Shown piece after piece: positions 27,896 through 36,627 of a stretch of 64,000 bases of DNA. The notes beneath the pieces are model-generated. The model searched no databases, had not been told where the DNA came from, and saw only the letters and a list, made by a program, of their open reading frames with translations. A program made the position numbers and the translations under genes. Source of the DNA: Hydractinia symbiolongicarpus (taxonomy: Eukaryota > Cnidaria > Hydrozoa > Anthoathecata > Hydractiniidae); NCBI RefSeq assembly GCF_029227915.1, contig NC_079883.1:23250001-23314000 (forward strand). The letters run 5' to 3'. Every line of letters begins with the position of its first letter. Within the stretch, counting starts at the first letter, position 1.

Positions 27896-28663
27896 ATGGA
27901 ACCAAGAGATGCCCGAAATGTAAATTTTCTTTATCTTTGGATAAGTTTAAGGTGTTGAAAAAATGGTCAAAATACAAAGACATGCATAAAATGCCTCGAT
28001 AAAAAGAAACAGCAGCGTAATCGTACAAAGTGCCCCCCATCAAAGGCAGAGAGCCTTTTGTAAAGAATGCAAAGGCAGTCAGATATGCCTTCATAAAAGG
28101 AAAGGTCCAAATGCAAAGACTGTGGCGGTGGAAGCCAGATTTGCAAGCATGGTAGGATAAGATCCCAATGTAAAGACTGTAAGGGAAGCCAGATTTGCAA
28201 GAATGGTAGGATAAGATCCTAATGCAAAGACTGCAAGGGTGGAAGCATCTGTAAGCATGGTAGGCATAGGGCCTATTGCAAAGACTGCAAGGGTAGTAAG
28301 TTTTGCCACCATGAAAAACAAAGGCGAAATTGTGCCATTTGCGACTTCAACGGACATATGGCCGGTGTTGTACGCAGCCAAACCTACAAGGCCCTGAAGG
28401 AAAACAAGGAACTCAGCTTCCAGGAATATCTAGGTTGCAATATCACTACCCTGCGGGCCCATATTGAAGCCCAGTTTTCTGAGGCCATGACCTGGGACAA
28501 TTATGGAGAGTGGCATATAGATCACAAAAAACCACTCAAGTATCGGGAAAACGGGGATGCTCCTTCACTTGCCGAGGTTGGTAGGAGATTGCACTACACC
28601 AACACTCAACCCATGTGGGCAAGTGAAAACATATCAAAGGGCAATCGTTTCATCTCAAAATAA
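27896..28663 (+). pseudogene. Cys/His-repeat protein with HNH-like endonuclease domain, broken
   Basis: The header (CPKC pair near 27913) and five to six 20-residue Cys/His units are followed from about 28358 by an open domain of 101 residues with the HNH-like pattern EWHIDHKKPL and RLHYTNTQPMWASEN, ending TAA 28661-28663. At least two frameshifts (near 27960 and 28030-28090) and a TAA at 28220-28222 interrupt the repeat part. This is a likely paralogue of the gene at 27130, arranged in tandem. DNA cleavage or homing activity is inferred from the HNH motif. Confidence 0.7.
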
Positions 28664-28666
28664 AGA

Positions 28667-29945
28667 GACATGACAACGATAGCACTAACCTCCTGTTTTC
28701 CAAGCTCTCGGGGCACGGTGAGGTCGAACGTAAAAGGCACAACGAGGCCGTTAAAAAGCTCAATATGGACCAGGCGGAGTGGATACGTAATATGTAGACT
28801 AAATTGGACTGGTTCAACGAGGAACAAGGGATGCAAATAAAAGCTGGCAGAAGCCTTGAATTGGACCAATACTTCATCAACTCGGACAAAAAAGTGCCGC
28901 AATTGAAAGATTTCTACACACACTCGAAGCAGCAACAAAACAGTGAGTTAACGTTCGTTGTTGGCTCATTGTCCCTACTAGGCTTTATAGCTTGCAATGT
29001 CTACTACACTCCGGAACATTTGTGGGTTGGACGGAGAGCCGTCAAACTACTCGCAAAAGAGAGCAGTCTCTCAAAAAAGAAGGTAAATCATTGGCTGAGT
29101 AGGCTTGTGGTTACGACACATCAGGGGTCCAGAACGTATTGATTATCCACATTTCACCATTACAAGACCTAACGAAATGCATCAATTCGATCTACTGTAC
29201 ATGCCTCACAACAGGGTATATGGGAACACCTATAAATATATCCTGACATGTATTGACGTGGCTTCAAGGTATAAGGTAGCGAGGCCCCTAAGAACCAAAA
29301 AAGTTAGCGAGGTCGCGGATATGATCAAAGTTATTTAAAAAGCAGGACCTTTACACTACCCCAAAATCTTCCAATGTGACAATGGTTCTGAATTCAAATA
29401 CCAGGTAACGAAATTATTGGAGGATAAGGGTGTTGAAATTAGGCGAGCTACCACAAAATACCACCATACGTTTACGGCCTTTGTGGAAAGTAACAACAAG
29501 GTCCTTGCAGAGAGACTCTTCAAACCCCAGGATGCCCAGGAGTTAGCGTCCGATGAGACTAGTACCACCTGGGTGAAGCACCTGTATACCATTGTGAAGG
29601 GTCTTAACAATACCAAAACTTCCATGATAAACATGAAACCTAACAAGGCCATCAAACTCGATGAGATACCACTCGCAAAAAGCGGGGAATATCCCGAAGA
29701 GAAACCCTTACCTGAGGAAGGTCTCTACCTCTATCTTCTACAGCCAGGAGAGGACACACTGATCAAAAGATACGTGCAACTGACGCCTTTTGGAGCAAAC
29801 ATACTTACAGGTTGGACCCCATAGTAGCAAGTAGCCGCCTTTTATACTATCTGAAAGATGGACCTGAAAGAAGCTTTGTCTCGGACCAGTTGATGCAGGT
29901 ACCTGAAGACGTTGAAGTGCCTCCACAACATGTTAAGGAGTGGTA
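28667..29945 (+). pseudogene. Polinton integrase (retroviral-type rve family), broken
   Basis: The catalytic core is recognisable in 29140-29560: the first Asp in the QFDLLYM segment, the second in QCDNGSEF, and the Glu in FVESNN, the DDE arrangement of retroviral-like integrases. A helical N-terminal part precedes it and a chromodomain-like or SH3-like tail follows, spilling into another frame after about 29815 and ending near 29945. Breaks are a TAG at 28795-28797, a frameshift near 29110-29140, a TAA at 29336-29338 and the frameshift near 29815. In Polintons this enzyme inserts the element with short target duplications. Confidence 0.88.
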
Positions 29946-30154
29946 AGGAGTATTTTCAGGAGTACGTCCAAATCTTTACTCGCATCCCTTATATACAGCA
30001 AGGGAAGTAGGGTATAGAATGGGTATCCATAAACAATACCTTTAATGACATCAGGCTATATCCAAATTAATATCAACCAACTGCCTATCCGGTATAGGAA
30101 AATTGAGTACTTGCATATTGTTGCTATATCAGCCAAATCCGACAACTTCAACGC
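29946..30154. other. Polinton junction region
   Basis: About 200 bases separate the integrase end from the stop of the convergent minus-strand gene. I see no coding sequence or strong structure. Confidence 0.5.
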
Positions 30155-30542
30155 TTATCTTTGATAACCTCGTAACAGAGTGCCCCATACTTTGTTCTTA
30201 CTAACCGAAGCAATATAGAGCCCCAGGCGGTCAATATCATCCTCGAAATCACCATCGATCTCGCTTCTTGCAAAAGTTGCCCATGCTTTTTCGCCTGATG
30301 CTACCCTGTGTAAAAGATCATCATCCGTGGGGTATTCAAAACCTTCGTAGTATTTTCCATTTCGATACCTGAAATTTTCCAGCCAGGTAGAGCAATAACC
30401 AGTTACTGATCCTTGCTTTTATGCAACTATGTAGCACAGGTACCCGAATATCATAACCCCTTACTTGCTTTTTTGTACATAGGCTTCCATCTTTTTTGAT
30501 ATTTCACTACCTTGTAACATACAGCTGAAAGGGTCAAAAATG
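30155..30542 (-). pseudogene. Unassigned Polinton gene with two in-frame TAA codons
   Basis: One reading frame from about 30542 down to TAA 30155-30157 stays protein-like across TAA at 30461-30463 and 30419-30421. The second half (STWLENFRYRNGKYYEGF, then PTDDDLLHRV and KVWGTLLRGY) has a composition typical of a small globular protein. I do not recognise the family. The gene lies directly behind a strong hairpin at 30543-30576. Confidence 0.4.
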
Positions 30543-30576
30543 GTAATTTTAATACCGTAAGGGGTATTAAAATTAC
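30543..30576. promoter_or_regulatory. Perfect 14-bp intergenic hairpin
   Basis: GTAATTTTAATACC (30543-30556) and GGTATTAAAATTAC (30563-30576) form a perfect stem with a 6-base loop, between two minus-strand Polinton genes. A promoter, operator or transcript-end signal is possible. Confidence 0.55.
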
Positions 30577-30582
30577 ATCTGC

Positions 30583-31031
30583 CTAATCTTCCAATGACGG
30601 AACGCCCAGATCATATAGGTCATCCCGAGTAAGATCGATAAGCCTGATATGGATTCTATAACGCTTCACATGCTTCTCCTCCTCGAAGTTATTAAAGGCG
30701 TGTATGCCGTTGGGATTGTTGATGACAACAATCTCCTCCGTTCCCGGGTAGTTGTCACTGAACCATAGCCTCTTTTTGGCAATATTGTGCCTTTGTACAC
30801 TATTTCTGACCTGATTGATATGAATGCCAAAGGTATTGTCATATTTGTAACTTTTTCAATACCCAGAAATCGTCCCAGGTCGGCGCGTTTAAACATAGGT
30901 TGATCTTGGTTGTTGATAGTGTCTAAATGGCTCCTGCGTTGAACATAACTTGCGTTGATATCTTTCTATATACGGATGCCCGGCCAGAGAATTTCAATCA
31001 AGGATTTTCCAAGTTCGGGGATGTTCAAGCC
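30583..31031 (-). pseudogene. Unassigned gene following the ATPase (FKRADLGRFLG protein), broken
   Basis: From just after the ATPase stop the same frame continues (GLNIPELGKSLIEILWPGI), crosses TAG 30966-30968, and reads into a Met-led block MFKRADLGRFLGIE at 30896. After a frameshift near 30790-30840 it ends with YDLGVPSLED and TAG 30583-30585. Small Polinton genes with a similar start are known next to the ATPase, but their role is unclear; a DNA-binding protein is possible. Confidence 0.45.
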
Positions 31032-31763
31032 TTATGCGTGATATGATTTTTTCAATTCAGCCTTGATATCATCCCAATTGGAGATCATGTTCGTCTCTTC
31101 ATCGATTAGCCTCATGTCGTTGCGTTCATGTGGGTACCACAAAAACAGGGCTTTTTTCTGTCTCCTCAAATTTTTAGGTAGGCCAGTGTACGACTGCGTG
31201 AGTAGCCATAAACTATGCTTTCTGTGTAGCAGGGATTGTCAACGTTTTTGAGGCTTTCATCAGCGATGACGTCATCAATCACAAACAACGTATCCTCGCC
31301 TGCCATCAACAACGACAGTTTCCGAATCCATTCAAACAGCTCATTCCTAGGGTCTATCAGAAACACGTAGTCGTCGCACCATAGCGATGCCCTCTCTAAA
31401 TAGGTACTGTTACACCGTAGGGTAGGGCAAAGTATCACGATATTGTTGAAGTGTCCCCTATACTCATTTTCAAGGAGGTCCAAAACGCGTTGTGTTTCCC
31501 ACACGAAGTAGGGCCTGTAAATATCGACGTATGCGGGAGTCTTTTACATCCAACATTTTTTTTTGGACACCTCGAATTTCTCGATCGATAGCAATGGGAT
31601 CCAACTTGTGTTCAACGTCTTCGTTATCTCTATTTGCTACAGCCGGTCTCTCCCTGGCTTTAGCCAGGCAGTCTATGCAACTTTTCGTTCGACTATTACC
31701 CCTGATTTTAAACTTGTTCGGGGGTAATAAAATTTTGCAAACACGACAACATTGAATATCCAT
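31032..31763 (-). pseudogene. FtsK/HerA-type packaging ATPase (A32-like), broken
   Basis: The Walker A motif GPTSCGK is read near 31495-31530. The Walker B strand TLFVIDD lies near 31265-31300, and the C-terminal part continues in another frame to TAA 31032-31034. One frameshift lies within or just after Walker A (about 31490), a second near 31205. An N-terminal Cys-pair segment (CRVC and CIDCL) begins at Met 31763 and leads toward the ATPase after a further frame change near 31550. In related viruses this ATPase pumps the genome into capsids. Confidence 0.82.
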
Positions 31764-31768
31764 TTTAT

Positions 31769-32059
31769 TGTTTTGCGTCTTGAGCACTTGACTCCTTCCA
31801 TAACTTGTCCACTGTATTTGGATTTCGGCACGATGGTTGCGGTTAGCCATCCTTTTTTCACCGCCATTTCACAACTTGCTCTCCCTGCTGAAAAATAGGC
31901 GACCATCTTAATGACATCGTTAGTGTCCATCTTGGTGGAGGGCTTCGTTATGTCAAAAAATGTTATACCTGTTATGGCAAAGGTGAAACTAAGGTCTAAG
32001 ACTGTCTCATAGAGCATGTCCAAAATTTCCTTTTCCTTCGGTGTTACGTTGCTTGTCAT
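31769..32059 (-). pseudogene. Small conserved Polinton protein, frameshifted at its end
   Basis: Met at 32059 begins a protein of about 95 residues with a hydrophobic segment (LDLSFTFAITGITFF) and a second helix (DVIKMVAYFSAGRAS). Near 31820 the original frame appears to shift; the alternative frame stops just before the ATG of the next gene at 31763, a compact arrangement. It may be membrane-associated. No family name is offered. Confidence 0.45.
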
Positions 32060-32087
32060 TTTATTAGTGTATTTTTTTTGAAAAAAT

Positions 32088-32745
32088 TCAATGCCTCTTG
32101 AAGATGTCAATCTGGGGTTGATTTTTGCTTTGTTTCCCCTGCTGAGGCTCCAGTGCGGGGTTGTTGGGTTTGTTTTTACCCCTGCCAAACATATACCAGA
32201 CGCCTACTCCTACAGCAAGCACGGCTATCGCTCCGACCCCATAGATGTAGACACCGTCCATCGATTTGCTGGAACCTATCGCAGGTTCGTTATTATCCTG
32301 TGAGATACCTTTGCCAACGTTCTTCTTTAAGTCTGCCTTGTTCTACCGGTTCCATTCCGCAAGTCTCTTACCTACAGCAACACGACCTTATTCTTCGGTG
32401 GTTTTGTTATAACCCTATCCTCTTGTTTCTTATAGCACGGTCTCCGCCTCCTCCACCTACTTCTCCGCATCCTGTTTCTTTTTTCTCATATGTTGATCCG
32501 TATGGCCTGCTACAAGCAGCGGGGCTAAACACCTCCCAATAGTACAGTATGCGAGGATACCTAGATCTGTCATGGAGTCGCGGATTATAGGGTCTTCCTC
32601 GATATCCTTTCGCAGTTCCTCCATAGTGTCATTATCCACAAAATTGCCAATCATATTGGCATGTAGGCTAACCATGTGATTAGACAGTGCTTTTGCCGTC
32701 TTCTCCCCTTTTTCTTGTAATTCACGTTGTACGTACTCTGCATGG
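32088..32745 (-). pseudogene. Coiled-coil protein with one membrane segment, five in-frame TAG/TAA
   Basis: A single frame runs from about 32745 to TGA 32088-32090. The N-terminal part is helical and charged (KALSNHMVSLHANMIG). The middle has a Lys/Glu/Ala coiled-coil composition but holds stops at 32457, 32430, 32415, 32388 and 32343 (lowest bases, minus-strand TAG or TAA). After that comes one hydrophobic segment (YIYGVGAIAVLAVGVGVWY) and a polar Gln/Lys tail. The frame never shifts across 117 bases holding five stops, which is unlike the indel-driven decay elsewhere in the element. Confidence 0.5.
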
Positions 32746-35700
32746 ACCTTTTTCTTTGTTCGTACGTGATCATACTCTGCTCATGTACCCGAAAACCTAC
32801 TTTTTTGGCTATATCTAAACCACGCTTCAGCGCACTCAGGTATCTACCCCAGGTCACAGCATTTTGTCTCTTTGACCTTACAGGAGAATTTAGTACCCCC
32901 TTACCTTTAACAAAGTAGCACTTGGCCGTCAGGGTAATTATCCGAAACCCAATAAATTCTGCCTTAAATAACCCTCCCGTTCGGCTCGAGTACTTATCGG
33001 TGACGAGCCAGTTTTTTACGTCTTTGTCGTACTCGTCAAGCAGTTTGGAACGAACGACATCCCTTAACTCTTCCCAGTAATGGCAAAATACGCACTGTCG
33101 GTGTCCATGTAAATATATTGAAAGTCCTGATGATTCACGTACTTGTCCAGAAAATCGTAGTAAAATTCGAGCATGGACAACTTCGCCAGTTGATATACCG
33201 CGATACCTCACTGGTAGGCTCTATCAATGGTACATTTGTGCTTGCCCCTTCTTACCTCATACGCATTCCCAATCTCTTCAAGGTCCTCCAGGTACGGGCT
33301 CCGCAGGGCTGCATCAACCTCCTCTTCATCCCTTGTAAATGTAGTACTTGCATGCCTTGTCAAATCTTTAATCATCTTGCCGTAGAACAAGTTGCCTTTC
33401 AACTTTGCCGTATCCCCGCAATACATATCAGCCCGTCGTCGTGCATCAGCAATCTCCTCCGGGAGCCAGGCAAATGGCCTACCTCCGGCGTACTTAAGGA
33501 ATTGGTAAAAGGAAGTAACCTTTAGCCCATGGCTAAGGTACCATTTTAGCACAGGGGTATACAGTAAGATTTTTTCAGCTTTCATCAAACCGAAAAGCTT
33601 ACGTGTACCCAGAAAACGGTTGCGGACCGTAGTTTTTAAATATTCGTGCATGTACTCGGGGATTTGATCATCAGGTGTTTCTTTCACCACAAACAGGGGA
33701 GCCATTTCACTGAATTTGTCACGCAGATACTGGGGTACCTCAATATCGACCTGTGCAAAGCCAAAGAGCGGTCCATCTTGCACACCCAGCGCCAATAGCT
33801 CTAAGTTATGCGGTGATGTCGGTACGGCCACCTTGATCAATTGTTCCTTCCCACAGGGAAAGTCCTGCAAAAGGGCACTTGGGTACAGCATGTTTGCATC
33901 ATACCCGAGAATGGTCTTGCACTTGTGGGGTTCGCCGTACACGTGAGATCTGATACCCGTCACGTCTCGTTCGTGGTATCTACAGAATACGATCGTGGGA
34001 CCACCCACCATCCCCGTCCGCAAAAGGTCGTAGGCCTCATTCCTCGTACATTTTTCATATGTTTTCCGTACCTCCTTGCAGGCCTTACAAGTCTTGCTAT
34101 AGCAAGAGTCCTTACACCTATGTCTGCAGAGTTCTCCTGGAGCGTATAGCTCTAGCTTGGGGTTCAGCCGTAGAGACATGTTCAATACGTAGCGCATTGA
34201 CACGCCCGGAATACTGACCGCGTCCTTCAATATATCGATTCCATCATCGTAATACTGCAACCTCGTCTTGTTCACGGCTTCAATGAACGGTTCCACATCG
34301 GCTAAGTTGTACTCACGCAACCACTCCATCATGGTGACGCAGCCTCGCCCGTAAAACTCGGAGCGAAATGTCTCGTACTCTTCGCCGGATAGTGTGTTTT
34401 TCCCACTTAGCCGGCTATAAAAGTCCTCGTGAGCGACAGGTCCAACACGGTCCAACTTCTCGTGGTTCGTCAACCATTCATATGGAAGCATGACGACTTG
34501 CACCAACCGTCATAGCTTAGGCCGGGGGCAAGGAAATTTTTAATATCTAGAAATTTAAATCTCGAGGTAGTGAGGAACATCTATTTCGCTACCTTGATCT
34601 TACCGCCCTGAGCGATCTCATCAACAAAATACCGTTTGATCAAGTTAATGTCGTACTTGCCGGAATTAAACCTTAGTACGGCTACTTAATTTACCCACTC
34701 ATCCTACAACTCCCGGATCTTTTTGGAGAGCATGTCAAAGTCGTCAGGCTTCGGGTACATTCTATCGACCTCTTTCACAATGAGGGCATGCCTCTTTTCC
34801 AGCTCCTCCACAAACTTCTTGACCAGGATCTTGGGATTTTTGTGCTCAATGAACGTCGGGTGGCTATTCAAACTATCGGCAATACCAACACTTACCAGAA
34901 CATGCATCGAAAGGCATCTAGATCGGATGTTTGCTGGTAATTTAAAGGTGATAGGAGAGCTTCGAAATCAAATACCAGGTAGTGAGGATATGGCCTGAAC
35001 TCCTTCTGAAAGTACCTCCTGATTTTGGGTGGTTTTTCACATTCCCAAGCCGTGACGAGGTTATAGCCCTTTTCCCGTAGCATCCTTTCCTTGGACAGGG
35101 TTGCGGCGTAATGAGCCTTGTCCGCTTCGGTTCTCCCGGACAGGCAGGGACATCCGTGCCATTTGTAACCGTTGTATTCTTAAACGATCCTTGTGACAGG
35201 CTCATAGCCATCCACTTTCCACTCCTTTTTGCCATCACGGATAACACGCTTACCACCATGTCCACAGAGTGCATGATGGATATGTCTTCCGGTTTGCTTT
35301 GACATGTATTCCATCCATTTTGATGCATCATAACTATACTCCTCATCGTAAAAGACCTTCTCACCCTGTTCGGCATACGTTTGACCTTCCCCCCTTTGCA
35401 GATAATCGTCGTCTTAACACCCCCGCATTCGTTCCTTTTATGCCGTGTGAGATTCCAAACCTCGTTAAAGACTTGACTGCATACCTCGCATTGCCAGTGT
35501 TGGGTCAGCACATCTAAATCCTTGATGTAAAAACAGTGCCCGTCCAGCATACCAAGATTGATAGTGTCTAAACCCTTTTTGTACTCCCTTAACCTTAGAC
35601 GAATAGCCATGGTGCTTTATCGGAGTTTGTCTTGGGTTCAAAGACTCTGACGTTGATTTTGAATTGTTTGGCAACGCCCTCCAGAACCACCAGCCTCGTA

Positions 35701-36547
35701 AGCCTGACGTTCTTACGCTTAAGTTTAGGGTTTTCGTATTACTTTCGAGCTAATATGAGAGCCGTCTTCGTTAGACGTACCGTTCCCCGTGCTACGTTGG
35801 CCCTCTCCATCACACCTAAACATCTCCAGAAACATAGGTTTTCTGTTCGTTCTTTTTCCGCGTCCATGGCGTAGATACACCTCTTTTTTCGCAGCCGGCC
35901 CGGGAGAGGGCCGCATCCCAGGAGGGGTTCACATGTGCTTATCACCTTAATCTGTACGTGATCGAAGATAATTTTTCCCTCATACGCTCCCGGGGTCTCG
36001 GTAGTTCTAGCAGGTGGTAAATAAGCCTCGGTCCAGAAGTCGTGATCCTCCAGATCGAGGCGCTTCATTTCGCATTCTTCTACGAACGCTTCGATTTCCG
36101 CTATACTTGACAACGAGTATAGCGGAGTTCTTAGTTTTGTGCTAATTAGACACATCGCCCCCACCCTTGTAAATATGACAGCCAACTGTACACAACCTTA
36201 ACGCGCATGGCCATGTGTGGTTAATTTTTTGGATAATGGCGTCCTTTAGAGGTTGGTTTAGATGCTTGTTGATCCTATTTCCATCCTCCAACATCTGGAT
36301 ATCGTCCTTAGGGCCTTGAATATCCTCCGCGTAGTCCTCCCTTGCCTCCTGTTCAATCTCGTTCGTGAAGCGCTGCATCTCCTGAAATTTGTTCCTTTGC
36401 CTTGTTGTAGTAAAATGCAACGATATCCCGCACACTCTGTAGTCGATCAGCAAGGGCGTCGCAGGTTGCTGCCACTGGTGCAGACACAGTGCTATATAGT
36501 TTGCTAATTGCATTCCTGAACCAGCTTATCTCCTTTCTTATATACAT
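32700..36547 (-). pseudogene. Protein-primed family B DNA polymerase (Polinton pPolB), broken
   Basis: The gene occupies the right end. N-terminal extension segments start near 36547 and at 36185. A C2H2-like finger (CEVCSQVF...HKRNEC) lies near 35410-35480. An exonuclease-type segment (YLVFDFEALLSP) is near 34960. A 432-residue open block (33208-34506) holds the polymerase core with GYDANMLYPS (motif A-like) and KLKGNLFYGKM (motif B-like), and the DTDS motif C lies near 33100. Breaks include TAA 35739, TAA 35180, TAG 34704, TAA 34686, TAG 34581 and TGA 33208 (lowest bases), and frameshifts near 36140-36360, 35600, 35370, 34920, 34505 and 33075. In the family this enzyme replicates the element. 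Confidence 0.9.
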
Positions 36548-36594
36548 ATTTCAACAACATCCGAAGATTTCATTCTGCCGAACTAGATCTTACA

Positions 36595-36627
36595 GCGCAT
36601 GCGTTGATGATCGGTGGATTTTTGCTG
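36595..36627. repeat. Right terminal inverted repeat core of the Polinton
   Basis: The reverse complement matches 21383-21415 at 32 of 33 positions. The first coding sequence inward, the N-terminal part of the polymerase gene, begins about 50 bases inside, mirroring the DUF4116-like gene on the left. Confidence 0.85.

Larger units (their letters stand above)
21383..36627. mobile_element. Decayed Polinton/Maverick (virus-like DNA element)
   Basis: A 33-base segment at 21383-21415 is matched by its reverse complement at 36595-36627 with one mismatch. Between them lie the hallmark genes of Polintons: a retroviral-type integrase, a protein-primed family B polymerase, a packaging ATPase, a hexon-like major capsid protein and a probable jelly-roll minor capsid protein, plus accessory genes. 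The order and the placement of the polymerase at one end fit the family. I found no adenain-type protease. Frameshifts and in-frame stops in most genes show that the copy is not functional as sequenced. True outer ends and the target duplication could not be fixed. Confidence 0.93.

Noticed and set aside
32088-32745. Ciliate-type genetic code (TAA/TAG as Gln) for the whole Polinton
   Set aside because: The intact polymerase block and the 301-aa gene use only CAA/CAG for Gln, and several genes end naturally in TAA or TAG. Frameshifts elsewhere show the copy is simply decayed.
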